Source: Amborella trichopoda
Lineage: Eukaryota > Streptophyta > Magnoliopsida > Amborellales > Amborellaceae
Length of the DNA: 64,000 nt
Direction of reading: 5' to 3'
Assembly (NCBI RefSeq): GCF_000471905.2
Contig: NW_006497560.1
Span: 1,330,780-1,394,779, forward strand
Made by a program: the position numbers and the translations under genes
Notes under the pieces: generated by a model
Databases searched by the model: none
Told to the model about the DNA's origin: nothing
Seen by the model: the letters and a program-made list of their open reading frames with translations, nothing else
In this document: piece after piece, positions 1 through 10,894 of the stretch
Position numbering within the stretch: the first letter of the stretch is position 1
How the letters are laid out: every line of letters starts with the position of its first letter

Positions 1-375
1 GAGAGAGAGAGAGAGGATTTCATTGGGAAAAGCTAAAGCCATGGTCCTTCGTTAGAGATAGAGAGACAACCTTAGTACAAGTACCTCAGAAGTTAAAAAG
101 ACACCTAATTTAGGTTTAGAGACCTATATTACTATTCCTTTGGTTGGTGAAAAGGCACCTAGTTCAGGTTTAAAGAGAGAGAACCAGCTCTTTTGGCTAC
201 CATGGCATCTTTTTAGAGAGAGAGAGAGAGGTGGGGGGCTCATATGGCCAGTATGTTCATATGGGTGGCATTGCATCTTTAATTTTGTGGCGCTTCTGAA
301 ACTCGTTGTGTCTCTCTGTGGTGTTTATGTTTATGTTGTATTGTGGGATCTATACTTAATACTTTGCTCTAATCA
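1..375. repeat. GA-rich simple repeats and non-coding sequence
   Basis: A (GA)n run opens the window at 1-15, and a second lies near 216-232. The sequence between is low-complexity and shows no convincing reading frame. It may be intron or flank of the LRR-like fragment that follows. Confidence 0.6.
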
Positions 376-944
376 TTGTTATTTGATTTCATTTTATGTA
401 GGTGTAGAGAACTCAAGCACTCGTTCGAAGGAAGTGATAGAGTACCACTCAATGGCATATGTGAGGTTCTCTGCAAGTTGAATGAGCTAGAGAAGCTATA
501 CTTGGGTAATTCATTTCTGCATTTTCTTTTTAAAATTGGGGATTCTTTCAAGAGGTTAGAGGAGCCGAGGCTTGTTAATTTGTCATATGGGAAGAAAAGG
601 AAGTACTCTTCTCTTGCACAGTTCTTTCCCTGCAGAACCTTCATCTCATCAATTGCAAGGACTTCATGGCAGATAATGAAATACGTCGATTGGTGTCTCG
701 TCTGGAGAAATTTGGTTTCGAACCTCCCTCTGGTGACAGTACTGACGATTAGTATGATCCGTTAGATGATCCTAGCGTCGAAGACGATGTTTCGCTTGAT
801 TACAATGACTATGGTATTGATGTTGATGTTGATGTTGCCTCGGATAGTTACAGTGACACCTGTGGTAGCCATGGTGTCAATGATGATTTATTTGGCACGT
901 ATGGGTGGCCATGGGGCTCTCAAATATTTCTCTCCTTATCTTAA
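376..944 (+). pseudogene. LRR-like protein fragment with acidic tail, broken
   Basis: Two overlapping frames give leucine-rich-repeat-like text. The first (from about 376) contains LCKLNELEKLYLGNSFL. The second (about 600-944) contains LQNLHLINCKDF, then a basic/hydrophobic stretch (IRRLVSRLEKFGF), then an Asp/Ser/Tyr-rich acidic tail with repeated DVDVDV. A TAG at 750-752 interrupts the second frame, and a frame change is needed between the two. The LxxLxLxxC pattern is typical of plant LRR proteins such as F-box/LRR or NLR families, but only two or three repeats are visible, so the family cannot be named. It is most likely the 3' end of a decayed or transposed host gene, and the only non-transposon coding signal in the window. 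A chance ORF remains possible. Confidence 0.35.
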
Positions 945-1077
945 AGTCCATGTTTATCACTAAAATAGGGAAGATTCTTAGAGAGAGAAAGTATCGTTAT
1001 CTAATAAGTCGAAAATAACCACCCACATCCTAGAATTACAGGACTACATTTATCAAAGTTTTAAGGAGAAAGCCGAA
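945..1077. other. unannotated sequence upstream of the copia LTR
   Basis: AT-rich with one short GA run near 980. No gene or repeat is recognised. The last five bases (CCGAA, 1073-1077) would be the copia target-site duplication, but its partner lies outside the window. Confidence 0.4.
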
Positions 1078-1258
1078 TGTTGGAGAACGACCTCATCCAT
1101 CCTCTATAACTAGGCCTTTCATGGTCATGGAGAGGCACACACATAGAAGCTTGAGTTCTCATTGTTCTGAAAAATCCTCCACTCTGTGATCCTCAGTCTC
1201 ATGACACTGCCCTAATCCTGAGAATTTAGGGATCCATATCTTCCCTCATAATCCAACA
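1078..1258 (+). repeat. copia 5' LTR, 181 bp
   Basis: Bounded by TGTTGGA and TCCAACA and followed directly by a PBS. The interior is non-coding. No obvious TATA box was found, which is common in very short LTRs. Confidence 0.75.
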
Positions 1259-1259
1259 T

Positions 1260-1271
1260 TAGTATCAGAGC
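1260..1271 (+). other. primer-binding site, initiator Met tRNA type
   Basis: TAGTATCAGAGC differs at one base from TGGTATCAGAGC, the complement of the 3' end of plant initiator Met tRNA used by most copia elements. It sits one base after the LTR end. Confidence 0.8.
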
Positions 1272-2302
1272 TACATTGTGGAAGCATGGTGGGCTCAAAA
1301 CGTACAGTCTCAGGTTCTATCTTTCATTTTTATTGGTATTTCATATGTGATTTTTCCTGAGTTTAATTTACAGTAACTTTTATATTGTGCGTTATCATTC
1401 ATGTATATTTGTAAATTTTTTCGAACCTTTAATTTAATACTCTGAATTTTTGTTTTTTACTCCATTCTCCTTTTCTCTTTCATGATCCTTTCTTATGTTG
1501 AGCTTTTGTTTAAAACCCAATAAGTGAACACGTTTCTCATAGAAACATTATTCTCTCTTTAAGATATTCTCCGCTCTCCGAGATATTATCTGCTTATCCA
1601 TTTTTTTAAGATATTCTCTGCTTATCCATTTTTAAGATATTATCTCCTTATCCTATTTTGTCTCTCAAATATTCTTTGCTTATCATTTTTAAGAAATCAT
1701 CAGTATTGAAAGGAGAAAGAAAAGCTTTGAACCAATCCAAAACTCTATTATCTTATTTCTAAATAAAGATAAAAAAAAAATCCTATTTCCCCATTTTTTG
1801 GGTTCGGTTGTTGAAACCGCATTTTTGTCTTGCCTTCATTATTTACTCTTTCTCTCCATTTCAGTGACTATTAGTGAAATTCACTGAAATTTTAGTGAAC
1901 TTCAAATACCTACATCTCGCAACCTAACGAATTCACGATTTTTTGTGAAACTCACTGCAAGATGTAAAAAGCAGAATGCAACCAAAAGTTCGTCAGTAGT
2001 GCAGAATTTATCCAATTAGCAGTGCAAAATTTTGTTGTTGTTTTTTACATCATACTTTTGCTCACTATCAAGAGAACTTTCATCTTTTATTTTTGAAAGA
2101 AAGATAGATCTATTGCTGGAATTTTAGAAAGTCAAAACTCTTTATATTTTTTGATAGAGACAAAATTGTTATTGTACTTTTAGAGAGAGACAACAGACAC
2201 ATAACTGTTGAAAATCAGTTGGCTTGCATCTTTCTTTCTTCCTTACTTTGTTGCTGAAAATTAGTACATATTTTTTATTGGATTATTAAAATAAATTTTA
2301 TG

Positions 2303-2307
2303 CACAC
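2303..2307. repeat. target-site duplication, left copy (element X)
   Basis: CACAC directly precedes the LTR start TGTTTGAAG. The right-hand counterpart after the 3' LTR (46100-46104) is CACTC, matching 4 of 5 bases, as expected for an old insertion. Confidence 0.6.
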
Positions 2308-3594
2308 TGTTTGAAGACATTTTCAGCACCATGGGTCCCCGATGCGGAATAAAAGGAGAAGCCGGTCAATAAAGCTTGACAAACTGTGAAAATTTCGATA
2401 GTTTCAGAATCGCCCCAGAATTGGTCAAGATCTTCATAAGGACTCCTGAAAGTCTCTTGCCACATTTCGTCATAATCCAGCATATCTAGAGCAGTGCAGA
2501 CTGAGAAACAGTTTCGACAAAATCAACCTCTGGCACCTTGAAATGGACCCCTATAGTTGGAACCCTACTTTCAGAGCATCAAAAGGTTGTGGAACCACCA
2601 CCATTGGATCCAAAACTGTTGAAAACCTTTAAGGGTCAAATTTCAGCTTAAATAGACACTCTAGAAAGAAGTTATGAGTAAAGCATTAAAACAAGAGGAG
2701 CTGTACGTTATTCCCGTGTGGTCACCCTGCAACTAAATTCAATTAAGCACAGTTACGAACAGTGAACTTGTGACAACCATATCTCTCTCGTCTGAGATTG
2801 GATCGCGCTCAAACTTGTTGGAGCGTATTTGTCTTGTCGAAATGAGCATTTTGATATGCGGCACGTCCTGTGACGATGTCGGAGCAAGGAGAAAAGCTAG
2901 AGAGAAGTTCGTGATTTGAAGCCACAAGTTGCAGAAAATCAGCAGGACCTCCACTTACTTGAGCGGCTGTATCATAGTGCATGCAAACCCGATCGACGCA
3001 AGACCAGTTGCATAGCGTGTGTAAGGTTTGTGGCTATCATTAGTTCAAACCCCACAAGTGATGAACAATCAGATTTCTCACAAGATTTAGTTGAAGTCAT
3101 TGCAGATTCCAGCAGCCAGAATTCTAAATTCTGCGCAAAAGTTCAAGGTCGTCAATTCTTCGTTTGGGCACCAAATCGCGTCCCGTTTGTTTCAACGCAA
3201 TCAAGGTGACATGATCAGTGTAATTCAGCGAAGAAACATCAAGATGAAAATCAAAAGTTTTCAAGATCTATTCAAATTTCAAGTTACATGATCATGCCTT
3301 TATAGTGTGATTCATGGCTTAAATTTATGATCAAAATGATCGTAGCATCGAGCCCTGCGAGATGGCAATCATCTTTTGTTCATTTGGATGTCAGATCGTC
3401 AATTGATCGTCTGAGAAGAATCAAGAACGTCCATAATTCTCAGCAGGGACTATTTTAGAATTTCCCCAATTGTTAGGCAGGGTTAAATCTATCATTTTGT
3501 ACCTTATTTTTGTATTTTCTTTAATTCAAATAAGCCTTAATTATCATCAATTAGGATTAGTTTTGCGTAATCCACCCACGTTTTAACCCTAGTC

Positions 3595-3602
3595 TATAAA
3601 TA
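3595..3602 (+). promoter_or_regulatory. TATA box in X 5' LTR
   Basis: TATAAATA, followed about 15 bp on by the conserved CTCTCATTGAGAGAGG stretch. It is conserved in position in the X 3' LTR (44374) and in C's 3' LTR (49124-49131, minus strand). It is the likely core promoter for the genomic transcript. Confidence 0.65.
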
Positions 3603-4174
3603 GACGCTACCTCTCATTGAGAGAGGGGAGGAAAATCGTTGTAAAAGGATTCAACTTTTGATCGATAAAAATTAAGGTTTTCTTCTTGCGTTCTCTTGAG
3701 AACGTCTTGGAGAGAGAGAGGAGAGAAAATGTTTATAGCGGTATCCCTCCTATCTTTAAGGTATTTTCTCTCTCTTCCCTTCTTCTCTCTCTTCGATTTT
3801 CTTTTTCTCTCTTCTTCTCTTTCTTCTTCTTCATCTGTATTCCTCTTCTCCACTGAGTTTAGCTCGGAGGCCATGCATGACAGTGGGCCATGCACGGCAG
3901 TGGCAGTGCCATGCAAGCCTCTTTTTTCCTTCTCTCTTCATTCTTCTCTTTCCCTCAACATAGTTCATGCATGGTGTGAGTCGTTGCTACGCGTGATGCC
4001 GTCTGAAGGAGCACACAGTGAGCCGAGCCATACTCAAGCAGCGGGTCGGGCTCCTATTTTGGTTCCAGGATTGGTGTTATGCACGACGATGTATTGCCGA
4101 CCATGAACTATATTTCTTTCGTCTCACGGGTAACCGATGGGGCTGCTCACCGCCGTCTGTAGGCGTGTCTTCTG

Positions 4175-4395
4175 GGTCCTGTGCATGTTTAGATAGTGAT
4201 GGTTATTGCCATCCTTGGACATGTCTTCAGCGCTCTGTGCCTATCGCAAACAGCGATGCTTATCGTCGCCCGTGGGGGTCTCAATCGTGCTTCGCGTTTA
4301 TCGCAGACAGCGATGCTTACCGCTGCTCGTGGGCCTCTCTTCCGCGCTCTGTGCCTATTGCAGCCTATCACCACCTGTGAAGGGTCGTTGCTGCC
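4175..4395 (+). repeat. imperfect GC-rich tandem repeats in LTR, unit about 57-60 bp
   Basis: Repeated phrases of the form CAGCGATGCTTATCGTCGCCC then CTCTGTGCCTATCGC. The homologous block in the X 3' LTR lies at about 44910-45180. CpG-rich and diverged. Confidence 0.6.
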
Positions 4396-5153
4396 TTCTC
4401 ATGTCACCGACGACGATGGCCATTGCCATCTGCAATTCACTGCTTCCCCCTCTACCTCGAGCAATAGTGTTCAATGCCATCCAAGGGCCACGACACTGCT
4501 ACTTCCTGACTGTGGGCAGCGATGCCTAATACCGCTAAGACCTTCTTAATCCTACGTCTCGCGTCTTCTCTCCTCTCTCTTCTCTTCTTCCATTCTCTCT
4601 TGACAAAAGGACAGACTCAATCTAGCACTGTCATAACGATTTGGCTGTCGAGCAGTATTGTCATCGTGCTAGTTTAGAGTATCATGTCCTTCTTGTTGCC
4701 ACACCAGATAAGGATGGTCATATCGGCCTTGGTTTCGAGTAGTATTGTCGTCGCGTTGGTCTGAGTTACCATGCCTATCTTGCTACCACTCCGAGTTGGT
4801 CACTGTACTGGTCCACCTATCATGCTAGTCTTGTTCCTTTATCAAGTCCTCTGGTTTTTTCTCCTCCTTATTCAAATCCTCTTCTTCATCACCCTAACTT
4901 CTCATCTTCTCTATCATATGAATGTGCACATCCGTGCATGTTCGCCCCAAGACAAGGTTGGGTCCCACGACGCACTTGTCTTGCAAATTAACCATGTTAG
5001 TACTTTGTAGAAAATAAGAAGATTGCAGGTCAAGAGAAGCGATTCCGAACCAGCTGAAGTAGCTGGGGGCTTTTCGTCGTGATCTAAGAGGGCGCCCGCA
5101 CGAGTCAACTCGAGTAAGTCACGAACCTAGGTGGGGTTGGTCCCCACGTCACG

Positions 5154-5159
5154 AATAAA
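5154..5159 (+). promoter_or_regulatory. possible polyadenylation signal AATAAA
   Basis: AATAAA about 150 bp before the LTR end, conserved in the X 3' LTR at 45948-45953. A plausible end-of-R signal, but unproven. Confidence 0.35.
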
Positions 5160-5307
5160 ATTCCTCTCTCACAAGTTGGGCACATGCCCTTGTTCTTTGA
5201 ATAAGGTTCCTGAGAAAGTGATCTCAGATCCCGTGTCTTCTGAACTCGAGACACGTGTCACCCGATCATCTAGATTTGGGGCAGTGAGATCGAGGCATCC
5301 GACCAGT

Positions 5308-5328
5308 TTGGTGACTTCCACTGGGGAC
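5308..5328 (+). other. primer-binding site, Arg tRNA type (element X)
   Basis: TTGGTGACTTCCACTGGGGA closely resembles TTGGCGACTCCACTGGGGA, complementary to the 3' end of plant Arg tRNA and usual for Tat/Ogre-type elements. It has one extra T and one substitution. It lies two bases (GT) after the LTR end. Confidence 0.8.
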
Positions 5329-5559
5329 TTACTACCCCTTTGTATGTTCACTCTTGCTTGATTGACATCACCTTTTATTTTCTGCACTGCATTCCATGGC
5401 ATCTGGGTTATTCAACCAGCACATCCGAGTTGGGGATTTTCTCATCCCCACACTCGTGACCGTCCCAAAGAAGTGAGTTTCTCAGGCCTCATTACCTACA
5501 CTACTCTTGAGTCGGAACTAATAGTCCGGCTCCCAGGTTCTTTCTTGGATTGGTGCCAG

Positions 5560-6900
5560 AAGGGACTTGAAGGTCCCTAACTCCCCAATTTCTAGTTCTG
5601 GTGGACCCTCCACCAAGGCCCATCGCATTGGTAGCATGTTTGCTACCACCCACAACACGCACCCTGTTATTAACAAGTCCCTTGCCAGTCACATTGTTAA
5701 GGTATGCCGAAAGGCTGCCCTATCCGCTTTCGCTAAAGGCAAGCAGGTTGCCAACGCTTCCGAGGGTCATCGCAAGGCCACCCCCCATACTCCTTCACCA
5801 CCTCAAACCTCTATGCCTAGAGGCTCAACACACTGAGGAGGAGATCCTGGGGCCCACCTCTTGCACACATCTAAAGGCTCGTGATCCATCCACTCGAGCC
5901 ACACCTCGAGGCAACTTTCATGTTGCCTTGATCTCACGTCCAAGGCTAGGCCTTCTCAGGCTAAACCCTGCATGCACCATGCATCTGCATCCCACAGCTG
6001 AGGGCAGCCCCAGTTCCGCGCCACCTCGAGTACACGGGGGTCGACCACTTTGTCCTCCCTCTCAGCACACACAGCCTCACCCTGTGAGAGATAAGCACCT
6101 ACCCAGTCCCTCATAAACACGAGCAAGTAGATCTCGGCTTCCAAAGGTCGAACCAACTGACCGAGCCCGGGTTGACCCCCAAGTCACCTTGAGGGATGCC
6201 TCCAAAGGTGCACACGTACCAGCTTCACAGGTTCCTCCCCAATCCCGACTCAGACAGAGTCGCAAGCTAGTTCCTTCTTCTATCACCCTTCCTTTGCCAG
6301 GCACACACCTCGAGGCCTGATACTTAAAGGTTTTCCCTAAGAGTACCATCTTGAGTCAGCCACCTTAGGTCAGTCATGCACTTGGACTTTACAAGGGAAC
6401 TCAGGGCACGGGCCTAATGGTAGATAGAAGCCTACAGTGTCCAAGGCAGAAGCCCAGATTGCTCTCTATCCTTGGACCTCACTCTCTGCTTTAACTGATG
6501 GACATAGCCCTCACATGCTCAAGAAAGACGGGGCAGTCCAGATCTCAAGCTCAATTCTAGAGTGAAGTCTAATGCAGCCTCAAGATCAAGCAGAAGAGAG
6601 GCTTGCAACTTCTGACTAGAGAGGCCCCTAAGGCAGTTGAAGTTACCACTCTTGATGACTTCCTACCTCACAATCCCTTCTTTCCTCTTCGGATTCCAGA
6701 ACCAGAGCAAGAAGTACAAGAATATTGCTTGGTGGTTACCATCATAGGAAAAGACCGAGCTGCCAAGAAATCACGGTCCCAAGACTGTCAAGAACCGGTC
6801 CTCACAGGGTCGGCGTGCAAGACTCGAGTCCAGTCAGGGAGTGTTGAGCCCCTACAGACCGACTTGCCGCATATAACTCACCAACCCTGGTAGTCCACTA
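5560..6900 (+). pseudogene. Element X gag, N-terminal region (broken)
   Basis: Two segments are recognisable because the same text occurs in element Y. The first, about 5567-5836, contains THNTHPVINKSLASHI and AKGKQVANASEG. The second, about 6603-6893, contains EAPKAVEVTTLDDFLP and NPFFPLRIPEPE. The stretch between (about 5840-6600) shifts frame several times and is Pro/Ser-rich. These parts precede the capsid-like domain of gag in this family. No ATG start can be chosen with confidence, because several frames are disrupted between the PBS and 5567. Confidence 0.6.
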
Positions 6901-7006
6901 CTCCACCTGGCTCTGACCCTCTAGAAGAAACACTCAGCATCATGGTGATCAACGAGCTGAGTGACGCCCAAGAAGATCGGATGAACAAGTTCGAGGTGAT
7001 GATGCA

Positions 7007-7726
7007 GTGCATCGCTTAGAAGCCTTCAGGCCCCTTTCTTCTCATCATGAGGCCAACTCCCCACCTGGAGAGTACACGGTTCCCAGGCAAACTCTCCCAC
7101 CAGTCTCCCAAGACAGCTCTGCTCCCCACATGGTTTCACAAGCGGATATAGATGCTATGATGACCCACATTCTCAAGAATAAGATCCCAGGCATGCAAGG
7201 GGCACTTCTTTACCAAATGTCGTAACCCTCGTATATCGACTAGGTGTCGTGTACCCTAGACTATGAAAAAGGGCAGCTCCCCCTGTTCAATGGTACTACA
7301 TCCCCGCATCAATATATCACTCACTTCCAAGAGACTTGTTGAGAAACGATAGCGGACAGGTGATTCCTCCTCCGTTAGTTTGTTGAGACTCTCAAAGGAC
7401 CAGCCTTCAAGTGGTATGCTAGGCTACCTCCAAGCTCGGTACACACATGGAAAGAAATGGAGCAATTGTTTTACCAGTGCTTCTATGAAGTGCAGAGAAA
7501 TGTGAAAACCATCGAGCTCCTCACTCTGACTCAAGAGCTTGGTGAGCCAGTCGATAAGTTAATCTCCCGATGGAGAGAGTTGGCAACCTATCATGCCACT
7601 CCTATGACTGAAAGAGAAACAGTTCAGACCTGCATACAAAATATGTTGCCCGAGATCACCCTGCATGTTGAGGCTTCTAATCCAACCTCCATGTTCGAGC
7701 TCAACTCTAAAGCGGTTTGTATATAA
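7007..7726 (+). pseudogene. Element X gag, capsid-like domain (nonsense-broken)
   Basis: One frame runs through the whole segment and matches the retrotransposon gag capsid pattern: QLPLFNGTTSPHQY near the start, then FVETLKGPAFKWYARLP, HTWKEMEQLFYQ and ELGEPVDKLISRW. The capsid-like fold packages genomic RNA in cytoplasmic virus-like particles. At least five in-frame stops lie before 7457, and another at 7724-7726 falls where Y reads KAVRIEGLFKHH. The frame itself is kept, so decay was mainly by point mutation. The retroelement identity is firm because element Y carries the same text with different breaks. Confidence 0.85.
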
Positions 7727-8770
7727 GGTCTGTCCAAGCACCATGGTGGATCTCATTAGCAGCCCTCTAGCTTGGGAAACAGCCGGGGCAATCGAAATTC
7801 TTGCTCCAATAATCAAAGCAACCAGCAAAAAGGGGTGATTTGTGCAGCTGTCACCGTGACTGACACTAAGAAAGCCCCCCCTCAAACCTTGGACCTCTCT
7901 AAAGGGGAAGTCACAATCAAGGCACAGACAGCACCTTAGGCTGGAGGAAAGCAACAACAGTCCTATAACAAGGTCCCACCCCCTAAAAATATAAATCAAA
8001 GGGACTACTGGATCCAGCATCAGAACAAGGTCTACCCCTTCGAGAAGGAGTGGGTTCTTGCGCTACTTCGGTTACTACTAGAGCAAACCATGATCCAGCT
8101 GCCGGAGGTAAAATCCCCAGAGCAGGTTGGACAAGAGACACATGAGAGATATTGCGCCTATCACAGAAGAGTAGGCCACCCCACTCAAGCATGCTATACG
8201 CTCAAAGATATTATCGAAGCCCTTATTAACAAGGGTAAGATAAAACTCGAAGAGCTAAAGAAAGCATTCGAGGAAACTAAGGCTTCCCATGTAGGAACAA
8301 TACAAGAGGATGATGAGGCACCTACCGTCCTTGTACAGTATTCTCCATAATGCTCAAAGAAGGTCTCATCAAGCTGAAGCCGACAAGGCAACCCAAGTTC
8401 TTGCCTCCAGGAACTGAGAACCTTTGGTGTCCGTATCATCTGATACGAGGTCATGACCTAAGTAAATGCATTGGATTCCACAAGCTCTCAGCAAAGCAGA
8501 TGCAACAGCACCAAGAAGTTCGTTGTAATCCAAAAGGACACCCTCAAGTCCTTGCTCCACCAGTTTAAGAAGTCCTCCCAACACAAGCCCAGGGAAGTGC
8601 GTTAGACCCCCTATAGGCCCTCTTCCAGGCGATGCTCCAATAGGGTCTTGTCACTCCCAAGCCCACCAGGCAACTTAGGCGTCTTGCCCAGGGTACATAA
8701 AAACTCTAATGCCCATATCACTAGGTATGGGGCCATGACCTAAGGCAATGCTCTGAGTTCGAAGCTGTAG
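7727..8770 (+). pseudogene. Element X gag, C-terminal region with three CHHC zinc knuckles
   Basis: After a spacer (NKVPPPKNI, NKVYPFEKEW) come three C-X2-H-X4-H-X4-C modules: CAYHRRVGHPTQAC at 8153-8194, CPYHLIRGHDLSKC at 8428-8469, and CPYH*VWGHDLRQC at 8710-8751, where the stop is TAG. Knuckles 2 and 3 share a frame. Knuckle 1 is in another. Such knuckles bind nucleic acid in the nucleocapsid part of gag. One CHHC knuckle followed by an IEALI-type helix is usual for Tat-type gag. The second and third each follow a repeated phrase (PKFLPPGTENLWCPYH and RRLAQGT.KL.CPYH), which suggests internal duplication. Confidence 0.8.
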
Positions 8771-9966
8771 TTTCGGAGAAGGTACAGATAGGCCACATTG
8801 TTTGCGTCGTTCTCTCAAAACGCTTCCAAGCCATCACTCCCGTCCAAGAGGAAATCCCACTACAAGTCCCCTATGAGCATACCCTAGACCCTTCAGTGCC
8901 CTTGACCTCTTAGCCTTGGGAAGTCTACTGTGGACGAAGTAGGCTCAAGTGCCTAAAGCGTGAGGTAGTCCATGAAGCTAGGGCTACTCATCAGCCAGAT
9001 AGGATGGACCAAACACCTTCCAAGGGATCCAGAAAGAGACCAGCGGCTAGGTCAACTCCCCGAAGGAACCATATCCCTCAGCCATAAGTTGAGGAGCAAT
9101 TCCTCAAGCCCCTTTCTCCACTGCCGACTTTACAGGACTTCATCCCAGGCACAACTCGCCTTATCCCTTCTTTCAATCAGGTGGATGTCCCTGAGTCATC
9201 AACTACTCGGGACTCGTCCAATACGGGTGATGACATTAAAAGCATCCCTCAATAGTCAGAGATGGGGCGAGATCTAAAATACCCCCTGTACACATCCAAT
9301 TCTGATGACGACGTAAAAATCTTCCTAGAACACTCTAACTCTACCTCTTCTTCTTCTCCTCCCTTTCATAGGTACAGCTCGATAATGTCTAGACTTCTAA
9401 GCTCTAAATAAAGAGCTCGAAGGCACCAACATCAGGTCGCACCAAAAGTGCCTAAGAAAGATGTTGGCCCAGCTGACTCCTTGATAGCCCAAGCTAAGAC
9501 TGAGCCATCTTTGAGCCCTCGTACCAAGGAGGCCTGCCACATGATTTTGGTTCATGAAGCGTCAGCCAGCTCGGGGAAAGTACCGAGTGATCCCAGTCAG
9601 GATGCCATGGACTCCACAAGCACTAAATCTCAAAGTCAGCCTCTGTGGTCCGATGGGTCGACCATGTTCGAAGTTGACCCTTTCATTATCTAGTCCGACA
9701 ATGGTCCAATAATCATCTCCCACACTGAGGCCCTCCTAGAAGCAGAAATGTCAGGATCGTGGGTCTTTACACTCGAGATTGATAAGAAGCATCCTGAATC
9801 CCCTGACGAACAGTTGCAAGAAGCTCCGGAAGAGTGGGAAGAAGGTGGTCAGGCCACAGCTAATGAGCTTGAAGAGATAAACTTAGGGGATGAGGCCAAC
9901 CTAAGGCCAACTTTTATCTCAGAAAAAATGTCCCCAAAGGAGAAAGAAAGTTATATTTCCCTCCTC
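8771..9966 (+). pseudogene. Element X gag-pol linker, protease not recognisable
   Basis: Homologous to linker text in Y and C: GRSRLKCLKRE, QFLKPLSPLPTLQDFIPG (about 9090-9150), DLKYPLYTSNSDDDVK, EACHMILVHEAS (about 9525), then EAPEEWEEGGQATANELEE just before RT. The retroviral aspartic protease core (DTSYNILLGRPWLH in Y) is absent between EACHM and EAPEEW. The linker reads in several frames with stops. The function of the linker is unknown. It may hold the gag-pol junction. Confidence 0.65.
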
Positions 9967-10882
9967 TGAGCAAACCAGGACGTCTTCACCTGGCATTATC
10001 ATGAGATGCCCGGTCTGGACCCTCAAATCGTTGTCCATCATCTTGTTATTGACCCTTCCATCAAACCCATAAAGCAGAAATTAAGAAGGTTTAGACCCGA
10101 CCTCGAGATGTAGATCGATGCTAAGGTGAACAAGCTCAGGCAAACTTGATTTATATGTGAAATCAAATACCCAAGATGGCTCGCAAATGTTGTCCCAGTC
10201 AAGAAGAAAAATGGCCAAATCGGGGTCTATATTGAATTTCACGTCTTAAACATTGCCTGCCCCAAGGACGACTTCCCTCTGCCATTCACTGAGATGCTTG
10301 TTGATTCCATGACTCATTGCCAAATCTTCTCCTTCATGGATGGGTATTCAGGTTATAATCAGATCAGGATGACACCAGAGGACGAAGAGGCCACTATATT
10401 CTTGACCCCAAAAGGTGTCTTTTGCTACACTGTGATGCCTTTCGAGTTAAAGAATGCCGGTGCCACGTACTAGCAAGCCATGACGATCATCTTCAAGGAC
10501 ATGATGCACAAGGAGGTCGAATGCTATGTGGATGACTTGGTGGTGAAGTCTGAAACAAAGGACGCTCACATGAAGAACCTTAAAAAGTTATTTGAGTGGC
10601 TACAACATCACCAACTCAAGATGAACCCCTTAAAATGCTCCTTTGGTGTACGCTCAGGAAAGTTCTTAGGGTTCATCGTGAGGTATCGTGGGCTGGAGAT
10701 TGAGTCGATCAAAATCAAGGCTATCAAGGACATGCCGCCACCTACAGCGTTGCGTGAGCTTTAGTCTCTCCAAGAGCTGGCCTACTTTTTGAAGATACAT
10801 CTCGAACCTCTCGGGACGATGCAAGCCCTTTTCACACCTGCTAAAGAAGGACACTCCCTTCAATGCATGAGAAGAAAATAAA
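9967..10882 (+). pseudogene. Element X reverse transcriptase (nonsense-broken), RNase H deleted
   Basis: One frame covers the Ty3/gypsy RT: NQDVFTWHYHEMPGLDP, KYPRWLANVVPVKKKNGQ, motif A region FMDGYSGYNQI (10333), GVFCYTVMPFELKNAGATY, catalytic YVDD (10525-10536), and GKFLGFIVRYRGLEIE. In-frame stops lie at 9967, 10111, 10147, 10471 and 10762. After about 10766 the text (LAYFLKIHLEPLGTMQ) is a degenerate start of the RT-RNase H connection and ends at about 10880. The next bases are already integrase, so RNase H and the archaeal-type RNase H seen in element C have been lost by deletion. The enzyme copies element RNA into cDNA. This copy cannot make it. Confidence 0.9.
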
Positions 10883-10894
10883 GTACCGGAAGAA

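Larger units (their letters stand above)
1078..2307 (+). mobile_element. Ty1/copia-type element, 5' part (LTR, PBS, leader)
   Basis: The 181-bp LTR at 1078-1258 starts TGTTGGA and ends TCCAACA, a perfect 7-bp terminal inverted repeat. A methionine-initiator PBS follows at once. The leader (1272-2307) is AT-rich and non-coding. It breaks off at 2307, where element X is inserted, and resumes at about 46100, where a copia-type gag follows. The LTR is short and the matching 3' LTR is outside the window, so LTR identity rests on the inverted termini and the PBS. Whether 1078-2307 and 46100-47202 belong to one element is inferred from the near-matching duplication around X. Confidence 0.75.
2308..5305 (+). 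repeat. Element X 5' LTR (about 3.0 kb)
   Basis: Starts TGTTTGAAGACATTTTCAGC and ends GGCATCCGACCA directly before the PBS. The order of landmarks is: conserved U3 block (2308-3550), TATA box (3595), pyrimidine-rich tract (about 3690-3960), GC-rich imperfect repeats (4175-4395), AATAAA (5154), end. The same order recurs in the other LTRs of the family. Short ORFs in this stretch are not conserved between copies and are not genes. Confidence 0.85.

Noticed and set aside
4018..4549. Overlapping Arg/Ser/Cys-rich ORFs in all three frames of the X 5' LTR
   Set aside because: They come from GC-rich imperfect repeats of the LTR. The homologous region at 44890-45310 does not keep the same frames or stops.
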